Positions 1 to 7,281 of a stretch of DNA of 64,000 bases are shown piece by piece (position 1 is the first letter of the stretch; each line of letters begins with the position of its first letter). The DNA comes from Betaproteobacteria bacterium SCN1 (lineage in GTDB: Bacteria > Pseudomonadota > Gammaproteobacteria > Burkholderiales > Thiobacillaceae). Made by a program: the position numbers and the translations under genes. The notes beneath the pieces were generated by a model. That model saw only the letters and a program-made list of their open reading frames with translations. It searched no databases and was not told the origin of the DNA. The DNA is taken from the NCBI GenBank assembly GCA_008923315.1, contig WBSF01000009.1, positions 1-64,000 on the forward strand. The letters run 5' to 3'.

Positions 1-60
1 CGATGGCTTCAGATCGTAGCGGCCAACGCGGGCGTCGGCGGGGGATTTTTCAACGGCCTG

Positions 61-810
61 CTAGAGGTACTTTTTGAAGCTGCCTGCGGTCAGGCTCACG
101 GCCAGTCCGAGCAAGGCCGCGCTGGGCAACAGGATCACCAGCGGATGCACCGAGATCGGCAACGCCAGGTAGGTGATCCAGGGCAGCACGGCCAGCGGCA
201 TCAGGCTCGCTTTCGCGCGGTGGTAGATGAAGCCCGATTCCCGGCCCGCGCCGAACCGACGCACGTCCCGCCGTACCAGGCCGTCGATCAAGCCGACGAA
301 GGCCGCGGTGAGGATCAGCGGCAGCGTGAGCACCAGGACCAGCAGGCGCACGAGGAAAGTCAGCGTCGTGAAGGCCGCGGCGATCAGGTAGCTCTCGGCC
401 CAGACGTAGACCTGGCTGATGTAGTAGCGGAAATTGCGCGTCGGCTCGTGGCTGGGCGCACGGGAGCGCTCGGCGGTTCGGCTCATGCGCTCCAGCAACC
501 CCGAGCGCACGAACACCCACTCGTAGCCGGTATCGACCAGTTCGTGCGCCGTGCGCCCCGGCTCCTGCACGACCACGCTGCGCGTGAAGTGGTTGGACAG
601 GTGCCCGAGTTCGTATTGCAGCATCTGCCGGGAGTGGCGCCAACCCTGGTCCTTCCAGAACAGGTGCATGCCGACGCACTCCACCACGATCGAGAACAGC
701 AGCGAGCCAATCAGCACCCCGAGCAGCCGGAACGGCAAGGTGATGGTGCCGACGATCAGGCCCTGGCGCTGGTTCTGCTCCCGCTGCGCAGTCGAGGCGG
801 CGTCCTTCAT
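61..810 (-). CDS. ICE inner-membrane protein, TIGR03747/DUF4400 family
   Basis: A 249-residue membrane protein of the conjugation apparatus. Hydrophobic stretches lie near residues 18-50, 140-175 and 200-243, and the loop between the last two carries RRDVRRFGAGRESGF, which I recognise from the TIGR03747 (PFL_4697-like) ICE family. Its start overlaps the traD stop by four bases (ATGA), so the two are translationally coupled. The order TIGR03759, transglycosylase, TIGR03765, TraD, TIGR03747 is the standard one in this ICE class. Its biochemical role is not established; a mating-channel or coupling-protein partner is inferred from position. The gene is complete; the next transfer gene would lie left of the window. 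Confidence 0.9.
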   Translation of the reverse strand: MKDAASTAQREQNQRQGLIVGTITLPFRLLGVLIGSLLFSIVVECVGMHLFWKDQGWRHSRQMLQYELGHLSNHFTRSVVVQEPGRTAHELVDTGYEWVFVRSGLLERMSRTAERSRAPSHEPTRNFRYYISQVYVWAESYLIAAAFTTLTFLVRLLVLVLTLPLILTAAFVGLIDGLVRRDVRRFGAGRESGFIYHRAKASLMPLAVLPWITYLALPISVHPLVILLPSAALLGLAVSLTAGSFKKYL

Positions 811-2999
811 GGCGCGGCCTCGTTGCCCGCGCCGTCATCGGCGCCGGCGGCCAACGCGCCAGGCTCGGCCAGAGCAGCATCATCCAGCAGGTCCTCGGGC
901 AAGGCCGCGTCCTGCAAGGCCGGGGAACTGGTGAATTCCCACCACTGCGTCGCCTCGCTGTAGCTCTGGCGCATGTACCCCGCCAGTTGCTGCAGATCCT
1001 GCGGCATCACTTCGTCCGGGTCCGGCGCCGGCAGCGGCATGCGCACCTTCCAAAGCTGCCCGCCCTGCAGCAGCGCGAAGCACTGGCCTTTGGGCAGGCC
1101 GACGACGTGCGACGGCTCGATCATCGGCACGCTGGACATGCTGATGCGATCCTGCGTGTTGCTGGTGAAATCCGTGGCCCCACGGATGTCCGAGCTGTCG
1201 GTCGCGCCGGAGACGATGGTGGTCGTATAGACCTCAACCTTCGGCAACTGCCTCGTCAGCAGTTCGGCCGTGGCCGTCTCGCGCACACGCAGCATGAACA
1301 GGTTGTTGAAGTTCCCGATGACCTGGCCTGCCTTGGCCCGGTTGCCGATACGCGCTTCAATGTCGGAAAGCGTCTGCGTGTAGGCCGTGACCTGCATCCC
1401 TGCGCCGCCGCCCTTGTTGATCAACGGCACGAATTCGTCCCCCATCAACTCGTTGAATTCGTCGGCGTGGACGTTGATCGGCACGCGAGCGCCAGCCGAT
1501 GCGCCCGGCAGGCCGTCGTCGATTCCGTGCTTGTAGATGTGCCCAGCCACCGAGACGAGATCGCTGAACATCGAGTTGCCGACCGCTGCGGCGACCTCCG
1601 CATCGGACAGCGCATCCAGGCCCACATAGACGACGGCGCGCTTCCTGATCACCTGCATCCAGTCGAAGATCGGACGCGGGTCGGCCAGGTCGGAGTAGTT
1701 CGGCGCCAGAAGCTGGGCGATCTTGCCGCTGGTGAGCTTTTCCAGCAGCGGCAACAACGATGCGACGATCTTGTCGAAGTACGTCTTGTCGTATCGGACA
1801 GCGGAGCGCAGGCCATCCAGCACCGGGTCATAGTTGCGCGCCTGCGAGAGGTACTGCTCCAGCGCCACCACGCGCTTCTCGCGCCCGATCATGTTCCTGG
1901 GGATGTTCTTCTCGTTGAGCTTGGCCTCGATCTGGACGATCACCTCCCAGGCCTTGGGCTCCGTCTTGGCGAAGAAATGCTGGGCGTACTCGATGAACAG
2001 CGCGTCGATGTTGATGACGTGGCGCTGGATCAGCATGTAGTCCGGGCGCTGCCCCAGTTCCACCAGGGCGCGGGCGATGATGTTCACGAAGCGCCATGCG
2101 AACTCGCGGAACGCCGCGCTGTTGCCTTCGCCGGAGAGCTGCCCCGCCACCCGGGTCGCCACTTCCGAGATCCGGCCGAAACGGCCCACGGCGTTGTAGC
2201 GGGCGCTGATTTCCGGCCAGCCCAAGTGGAAGATGTAGAACTCGCCTTCGCGGCCAGCGCGCTGGGCTTCGACGTACATCCGCTTCAAGAGATCGGCATC
2301 CCCCTTGGGATCGATGACGATGACGACCTCATGCTCGCCGGCGGCGTTCTTACGCCGGATGTCCTGGGTGACGAACAACTCGGCCAGGCGCGTCTTGCCC
2401 ACCCGCGTGGTGCCCAGCACCAGCGAGTGCCCGACGCGCTCGCCCAGCGGCAGGCTGACGTCCACTTCGTCGGGCTCGATGCCGTGCAGCCTTGGCAGGC
2501 CTCCCACAGGCGGCAACGGGCGCACGGGGTTGAAAGGCACGTCCCAGCCGGTGAGCTTCGGCAGGCGCGAGAGCGGCAACGGCGCGAACTCCAGCCGTTC
2601 CTCCAGGCGTCTGGCCAGCCGGTAGGCCGGCGTCGGCTCGACGTAGCGCCGGAACTCCGGCCGGTACGTCTGCATCAGCCTATGGGTGTGCTTCTGCTCC
2701 CAGAGGAACCCACGCCCCACGAACAGCCGCTGCTGGCTGACCGGCACGTCCTTGCTCGTCATCACGTAGCGCGGCAGGCGGCGGATGTTGCGCCGGTAGC
2801 GCAGGATGACGCGGGCATCGCGGTAGCGGATCGCGCCGTAGGCGCCGAACGCCAAGGCGCTGCCGATGCCCATGGCCGGGCTCAGCGCGAGCGACCATGG
2901 GGCCACCAGGCACAGAAACGCGGCGCCTGCACACGCCGCGACGGTGTATAGCTCCACCGCTGGGCGTAGCAGAACCTCGACCGGCTGTTTCCCCGACAT
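807..2999 (-). CDS. traD: Conjugative coupling protein TraD (SXT/ICE type)
   Basis: A 730-residue type IV coupling ATPase that would dock the relaxase-bound DNA strand at the inner membrane and drive it into the mating channel. The N-terminus has two hydrophobic segments (about 15-35 and 40-55). A Walker A motif GTTRVGKTRL follows near residue 195 and a Walker B-type stretch VVIVIDPKGD about 30 residues later. The C-terminal tail is acidic and alanine-rich. Length and layout fit TIGR03743-type TraD. It begins 4 bases after the preceding gene's stop and overlaps the following membrane-protein gene, so it belongs to one transfer operon. Confidence 0.95.
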   Translation of the reverse strand: MSGKQPVEVLLRPAVELYTVAACAGAAFLCLVAPWSLALSPAMGIGSALAFGAYGAIRYRDARVILRYRRNIRRLPRYVMTSKDVPVSQQRLFVGRGFLWEQKHTHRLMQTYRPEFRRYVEPTPAYRLARRLEERLEFAPLPLSRLPKLTGWDVPFNPVRPLPPVGGLPRLHGIEPDEVDVSLPLGERVGHSLVLGTTRVGKTRLAELFVTQDIRRKNAAGEHEVVIVIDPKGDADLLKRMYVEAQRAGREGEFYIFHLGWPEISARYNAVGRFGRISEVATRVAGQLSGEGNSAAFREFAWRFVNIIARALVELGQRPDYMLIQRHVINIDALFIEYAQHFFAKTEPKAWEVIVQIEAKLNEKNIPRNMIGREKRVVALEQYLSQARNYDPVLDGLRSAVRYDKTYFDKIVASLLPLLEKLTSGKIAQLLAPNYSDLADPRPIFDWMQVIRKRAVVYVGLDALSDAEVAAAVGNSMFSDLVSVAGHIYKHGIDDGLPGASAGARVPINVHADEFNELMGDEFVPLINKGGGAGMQVTAYTQTLSDIEARIGNRAKAGQVIGNFNNLFMLRVRETATAELLTRQLPKVEVYTTTIVSGATDSSDIRGATDFTSNTQDRISMSSVPMIEPSHVVGLPKGQCFALLQGGQLWKVRMPLPAPDPDEVMPQDLQQLAGYMRQSYSEATQWWEFTSSPALQDAALPEDLLDDAALAEPGALAAGADDGAGNEAAP

Positions 3000-3003
3000 G
3001 GCT

Positions 3004-3552
3004 TCATTGCTCGATGCCGGTGGCCGTGATCAGCGCCGGGTAGTGCCGCAGGCCCAGCCGATAGGCCAGGTCGTCGCCGGCCACGGGCGCGAGCGGCACG
3101 CCGGGCACCAGGGCGCGCAGCCGCGTCAGGCCCTGCGCAGTCTCGACGTTGACCACCAGGCCGACCGCGCCGCGTTCGCGCAAAGCGGCGGCGCGGCGCT
3201 GCAACCACGCCCGCGAAGCCTCGTCGTCGCCGATGACCACGAACGGCCGCAGGCCGGGCGCTTCGATCACCCGCCGCGCGACGGTGCCGGGCGTGAGCTT
3301 GGCGCTGCGCACCGGCAGCATCGCGGCTTCGTCCGCTGGCGTGGCCGGAGCGCGGGGCGTCGGGATGGGCGGCCGCGCCGGGGAACCGGCGCGCGGCTGG
3401 AGGTTGAGGGCTTCGTAGTACGGCAGCGCCGACGTGCCGCCACGGTCTTCGACCACGATCAGCGGTTCGCCGGCGCGCGAGGCCAACGGCAGGCCAGCCA
3501 GCAGCATGAGCAGGCCCGTGAACGCGAGATGGGCCGGATGGGGTTTGGTCAT
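3004..3552 (-). CDS. ICE protein, TIGR03765 (PFL_4695) family
   Basis: A 182-residue protein with a signal peptide (MTKPHPAHLAFTGLLMLL, likely cleaved after ASRA). The mature part has a proline-rich linker followed by a small alpha/beta domain. I chose the ATG at 3552 because it overlaps the transglycosylase stop by four bases and opens directly into the signal peptide; an upstream in-frame extension has no such start. The protein is probably periplasmic. Its role is known only as a conserved member of this ICE transfer module, always next to TraD. Confidence 0.87.
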   Translation of the reverse strand: MTKPHPAHLAFTGLLMLLAGLPLASRAGEPLIVVEDRGGTSALPYYEALNLQPRAGSPARPPIPTPRAPATPADEAAMLPVRSAKLTPGTVARRVIEAPGLRPFVVIGDDEASRAWLQRRAAALRERGAVGLVVNVETAQGLTRLRALVPGVPLAPVAGDDLAYRLGLRHYPALITATGIEQ

Positions 3553-4139
3553 GGGGAACTCTCCTGGTGCGCGGCGAGTACCGCGGCGGTTGGGCGCGCG
3601 CCCTGCACTCGGGCAAGGTGGCGCGACACACTGCGCCGGTAGCGGGCGGCGGGCTCGCCGCCAGCGGGGCGGTGGTAGCGGCCGATCGCCAGCAGCCAGT
3701 CCTCGCCGGGGGTGTGCTGCTCTTTCAGGATCTCGGCGGCAATGGCCAGATTGCGGTACGGGTCCAGCAAGTCGCACGGACTGGTGAAGCGGTGCTTGTG
3801 GTAGCCGAGGTTGATCTGGCCCAGGCCCGCGTCGATGCGTGTGTGCGGTGTGGCGCGCATCGCCTGCTGCAAGCCAGAGCAGGCATCGGCCCGCGTGGCG
3901 AAGCGGCGGGACTGGCCGGCAACGTTGAGGGACCACGGCCAGGGAACGATGCGCCCGTTGCGCCGGATGCCGCTCTCCTGCAAGGCCACGGCGTAGAGCA
4001 CGGTCGATGGGATGCCTGCGCGCTGGGCAGCGAGTTGGTAAGCCGGTGGCGGAACCTCCTGGGCCAGGGCGGCACCGGCATACAGGCCGGCAGCGAGCAC
4101 CAGTGCGCGAAGGGGTACGGCTACGGCTGGCGCTGCCAT
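3549..4139 (-). CDS. Lytic transglycosylase of the conjugation module
   Basis: A 196-residue SLT-fold murein hydrolase expected to open peptidoglycan for the mating pore, a VirB1-like role. A signal peptide ends near LAQE at about residue 27. The catalytic Glu is in VALQESGIRR, followed by GLGQINLGYHKH and NLAIAAEILKEQ, the usual order of transglycosylase motifs. It overlaps TIGR03759 upstream by 19 bases and TIGR03765 downstream by 4 bases, so the three are co-translated. Confidence 0.9.
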   Translation of the reverse strand: MAAPAVAVPLRALVLAAGLYAGAALAQEVPPPAYQLAAQRAGIPSTVLYAVALQESGIRRNGRIVPWPWSLNVAGQSRRFATRADACSGLQQAMRATPHTRIDAGLGQINLGYHKHRFTSPCDLLDPYRNLAIAAEILKEQHTPGEDWLLAIGRYHRPAGGEPAARYRRSVSRHLARVQGARPTAAVLAAHQESSP

Positions 4140-4846
4140 TGGCCGTTCACTTCGCGCACGGCGGCGGGCAGATCGCCGGGCAGGCCCAGCGACAGCCAGC
4201 GGCCACCGTCGTGGTTGAGCGTGATGCTGCCGGCGCGCACGCGCGCCGGGTCGATCTGCGCGCGCTTGGCCCAGTCGCGGATGCGGGCATCATCCTGGCG
4301 GCTGCCCACCATATACAGGTCGAACTCCGCGCCCGAGGATTGCAGGCGCTGCACGAGCTGCCCGCAGGCCGTGCAGCCGTCCTTGACGAACACCGCCATG
4401 CGGCCGCTGCCACGCGCGATGCCGGCGCTTGGCTTGTCGTCGGGCAGGTTCACGCGCTGCATGCCGGGGTTCAGGCGCTGCCAGGCCTCGTCGTAGGCGC
4501 GCTGGTAGGCGAGCAGCTTCTCGACGCGGCGCGCTTCCACCTGCACCTGCAGCTCGGCGTAGCGGCGCCGTTCTTCATCGGTGCGGGCCTCGATACCCAG
4601 GGCAGACAGCGGGTCCAGGTTGGGCGACTGGATGCCCAGCGGCCCGTCCATCAGCTCGCGGTAGCGAGCCCATTCCTGCGGTTGCAGGCCCCATTCACTG
4701 GCTGCCCGGTCGTCCAGCACAAGGGCGGCCAGCGGGCGCTCCTGGCTCTGTGCATTGCGCGCGGGGGCCGTGGCGGGCTGCTGCGCCCAGGTCGCCCACT
4801 GCACCGACGCCAGGACGAGCGCACAAAGGAGGATCGACGGCTTCAT
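4121..4846 (-). CDS. ICE protein, TIGR03759 (PFL_4693) family
   Basis: A 241-residue exported protein. The start at 4846 follows a purine-rich ribosome-binding site (AGGAGCAC) and opens a signal peptide MKPSILLCALVLASVQWATW. The C-terminal half contains MAVFVKDGCTACGQLVQRL, a thioredoxin-like stretch with a CxxC motif, so a periplasmic disulfide role is possible. The middle is charged and helical (RRRYAELQVQVEARRVEKLL). It is recognised by family and by its place before the transglycosylase. An in-frame extension upstream to 4939 is possible but lacks a ribosome-binding site. Confidence 0.88.
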   Translation of the reverse strand: MKPSILLCALVLASVQWATWAQQPATAPARNAQSQERPLAALVLDDRAASEWGLQPQEWARYRELMDGPLGIQSPNLDPLSALGIEARTDEERRRYAELQVQVEARRVEKLLAYQRAYDEAWQRLNPGMQRVNLPDDKPSAGIARGSGRMAVFVKDGCTACGQLVQRLQSSGAEFDLYMVGSRQDDARIRDWAKRAQIDPARVRAGSITLNHDGGRWLSLGLPGDLPAAVREVNGQWQRQP

Positions 4847-4860
4847 GGGGTGTGCTCCTG

Positions 4861-5505
4861 TCAGGGAATCGCCACGCGGCGCGTCTGGTCGCCGGCCTGA
4901 AACACCGCGGCATTGCCCTCGATGGCCTGCAAGCGCCATGGGCCGACCGCATCACCGGGCAGCAGCACCTGGAGCTGGTCGGGCGTGAAATCCCCATTGG
5001 CCGGCGCGACGGACACGCTGCGCTCGCCCGCGCGCAGCTCGGCGCCGACGACGCGGAACGGCAGCGGCTGCGGTTCGGCCTTGGAGGCGGTGGCCGGGCG
5101 TGATGCGCGCGGCTGGGCGGGTGCTGCGGCGCGGGCGGCGGCCTGGCGCGTCTTGATCTGCTCGATCTCCGCTCGCAGTGCTTGAAGATCATCGGCGGCG
5201 GCATAGCCGTTCAGCGACTTCTCCACCTGGGCGGCGCGTGCTTCCAGGATTTGGCGGGTGTCCTTGAGGTCAGCGGCCGTTGCGACGGCCGGGCGCTGCT
5301 GGATGGCCTCGATCGTCTCGGCCAGGCCAGTCGCCTGCGCTTCGAGGCGCTGCAGGCGGGAATCCAGCCGCTCCTGGTCGGTTTGGTCGCGCATCGCCAG
5401 ATAGCCGAGCGCCACGATGACGCTGAGGCCGATCAGCCAGAGCCAGAACAGGCTCTGTACGACGACCGCGGCAGTTGAGCGTTGAGCGGGATGCAAGGCA
5501 TTCAT
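4861..5505 (-). CDS. Conserved ICE protein with one membrane anchor and coiled coil
   Basis: 214 residues. An N-terminal transmembrane segment (about 12-34, VVVQSLFWLWLIGLSVIVAL) is followed by a long heptad-rich region (about 40-125) and a Pro/Ala linker. A compact C-terminal domain ends in FQAGDQTRRVAIP. The layout resembles a periplasm-facing pilus or channel accessory protein, but I do not recognise a named domain. It starts inside the last codons of the PilL-like lipoprotein gene (4-base overlap) and is followed by TIGR03759 after 14 bases. Confidence 0.75.
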   Translation of the reverse strand: MNALHPAQRSTAAVVVQSLFWLWLIGLSVIVALGYLAMRDQTDQERLDSRLQRLEAQATGLAETIEAIQQRPAVATAADLKDTRQILEARAAQVEKSLNGYAAADDLQALRAEIEQIKTRQAAARAAAPAQPRASRPATASKAEPQPLPFRVVGAELRAGERSVSVAPANGDFTPDQLQVLLPGDAVGPWRLQAIEGNAAVFQAGDQTRRVAIP

Positions 5506-6086
5506 GGCTGGCCTCCCGAAACCGCAGGCGCCAGCGGGAACGTCTGCACCGCCGCGGTTGCGGTTGGCACGGGGGTGTTGTCGCCGGGCCGCTCGAAACA
5601 AATCTGCCGCGCGCGGTCATCCGCGTGCAGCTCCCAGGCCGGACCAGCCAGCGTGAGCAGCGCATCGCGCAAGGTCATGGGGCCGAGGTGCAGGTGTGCC
5701 GCCGGCAACGGCAGCGCGTACAGCTCGATCACAGCATGCGCGTTCTGGCACAGGCTGTAGCCGCTGCGCTTGAGCACATGCCGCACCCCATCCCCGACCG
5801 TGGCGCGGGCATCCTCGGGCATGGACACGTCGATGGTCTGCAAGAGCAGGTCGCGCTGCGCCGCCATGGGGGCCAGTTCGACCAGTGTGTAGCGGGCGTA
5901 GCGCACAACCGGGATGTACTCGGGCGCTTCGGGTTCGGGCGCGGCCGAGACTTCCTCGATGGTGTCGGGCGCGACCGGCGCAGTCGTCGTCGCGCAGCCA
6001 CCGGCCAGCACCGACCACAGTAGGCCGAAAAATCCCGCCAGCAGGCGGCGTTCGGGATGGTGAAACCAGGGTGGAGAGGGGCACAT
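5502..6086 (-). CDS. PilL-like lipoprotein of the ICE (PilL N-terminal domain)
   Basis: 194 residues with a lipobox, SVLAGGC, so it should be a lipoprotein. The core YTLVELAPMAAQRDLLLQTI, then ATVGDGVRHVLKRSGYSLC and HLGPMTLRDALLTLAGPAW, matches the secretin-associated PilL N-terminal domain seen in PFGI-1/SPI-7-class ICEs and type IVB pili. It heads the visible transfer operon and overlaps the next gene by four bases. It may act in the conjugative pilus or channel at the outer membrane; that role is inferred from the family. Confidence 0.85.
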   Translation of the reverse strand: MCPSPPWFHHPERRLLAGFFGLLWSVLAGGCATTTAPVAPDTIEEVSAAPEPEAPEYIPVVRYARYTLVELAPMAAQRDLLLQTIDVSMPEDARATVGDGVRHVLKRSGYSLCQNAHAVIELYALPLPAAHLHLGPMTLRDALLTLAGPAWELHADDRARQICFERPGDNTPVPTATAAVQTFPLAPAVSGGQP

Positions 6087-6543
6087 AGCTCGGTGTCCAG
6101 AAACATCGAGCCCTCACCATCGCCGCTCGGGCCACGAGCGGCAGCAAACAATGCGAACCAGGCAGCGCCCGATTTGCTAGGAGCTACAAAAGATGGTCGG
6201 TGACGAGTCCCTGGGGAAACTCGCCAGGGAATCAAAACGTTATATTTGGCACACTACTTCCGCTCAGTTTGCAGAGCGGAGATTTCATGGGCTAGGAACC
6301 ATATAAGAGCGGCGCAGTAGAAAGCTAAGCGCGCTGTATCGGAGTCGATTACCAATGACGGCCAGCTCATTCTGTTCATCAAAACGCGCTCGATCGCTGC
6401 GTCAGAACCGAGGAATGCACAGCAGAGTCCCGGTTTGAAAGTCAGATCTCGTGGCTCGTCGGCTATCTGTCTGGCTGATAAAACCAACAACGAGAGACAA
6501 GCCTTAATCGCACTTCTTGAGGAACCGGATGTTACCGTCAACG
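6087..6543. other. Intergenic region between pilL-like gene and GrpB cargo gene
   Basis: About 460 bases with no gene I trust. Read on the minus strand it is the leader and probable promoter region of the transfer operon. It holds two inverted repeats: CCCTGG/CCAGGG around 6209-6229 and CCGCTC/GAGCGG around 6266-6286. The A+T-richer stretch 6290-6530 matches the neighbouring GrpB gene rather than the ICE backbone and probably came in with it. Confidence 0.5.
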
Positions 6544-7056
6544 ATGCCTGTCCGTTTGGCACCTCATGACCCGCGCTGGGCGAACCAAGCGGCGAACGAA
6601 GCAGAGCGACTTAAACAGGGCGTGGACTCGATCCTCCAAGTCCATCATATCGGCTCAACTTCTATTCCGGGAATCGCCGCTAAGCCCATCCTCGACCTTA
6701 TGCCGGTCGTTCTGAACTTGGCCGCATTGGATAGCGAACGATCTGCCGTTGAAGCCCTTGGCTACGTATGGCACGGAGCCAACGGCATCGAGGGAAGGCG
6801 CTATTGCACCCTACATGATCCTGAAACGGGTGAGCGCCTCATTCAAATTCACTGCTTCGCGGATGGAGACGCCGCTATCCGCAGACACCTCGCTTTCCGC
6901 GATCTTCTGCGTAGTTCGCCGAGCCTCGCAGATCAGTACGAACGGGAGAAGTGCCGATGTGCAGCGCTACATCCCGAAAACAGTCGTGCGTACTCTGATT
7001 GCAAGGACGCTTGGATTAAGCGAATCGAAGCGGAAGCATTGTCTCGCTTTTCCTAG
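6544..7056 (+). CDS. GrpB/UPF0157 family nucleotidyltransferase-like protein (cargo)
   Basis: 170 residues from the ATG at 6544; two earlier in-frame ATGs at 6517 and 6529 are possible. The family signature is clear: LAPHDPRW near the N-terminus, then [20 protein letters not shown], then LIQIHCF. GrpB proteins have a nucleotidyltransferase fold and no well-proved substrate. It is the only plus-strand gene in the ICE part, more A+T-rich than its neighbours, and placed between the helicase terminator and the transfer operon, so it is most likely acquired cargo. Confidence 0.85.
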   Translation: MPVRLAPHDPRWANQAANEAERLKQGVDSILQVHHIGSTSIPGIAAKPILDLMPVVLNLAALDSERSAVEALGYVWHGANGIEGRRYCTLHDPETGERLIQIHCFADGDAAIRRHLAFRDLLRSSPSLADQYEREKCRCAALHPENSRAYSDCKDAWIKRIEAEALSRFS

Positions 7057-7245
7057 CCTCAACTTCAATGTCCGCTTTCGCGCGGCTGTACCGGCGTACG
7101 GTCGCGGCAAGCATGGCCCATCAGCATAGCTTCGGGGGCGCGACTTGGCCCGCGCCTAACTTCTTGACTCCCCGTCCTTGATAAACCTGCTGTGGCGGGC
7201 TTAGGCGAAATCCAGCGCAACGCCGAGCTGGAGCCATCGTGAGAC
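7057..7245. other. Short non-coding spacer after the GrpB gene
   Basis: Nothing coding is convincing here. It separates the plus-strand GrpB gene from the convergent minus-strand helicase gene. Its right edge is the helicase terminator; I see no matching terminator for GrpB. Confidence 0.4.
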
Positions 7246-7269
7246 AAAAAAACGGCCCCGAAGGGCCGT
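7246..7269 (-). terminator. Factor-independent terminator after the helicase gene
   Basis: On the minus strand a stem ACGGCCC/GGGCCGT with a short loop is followed by seven T residues. It lies 12 bases beyond the helicase stop codon and would end the long leftward run of ICE genes before the cargo insertion. Confidence 0.8.
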
Positions 7270-7281
7270 AAGTGGAAGGCA

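Noticed and set aside
987-2951. Long plus-strand open frame (654 codons) opposite traD
   Set aside because: It mirrors traD in a high-G+C region, has His/Arg/Gln-rich shadow composition and no start context.
6254-6562. Minus-strand 102-codon frame upstream of GrpB
   Set aside because: No ribosome-binding site or family resemblance, and it runs into the GrpB start; not distinguishable from chance.
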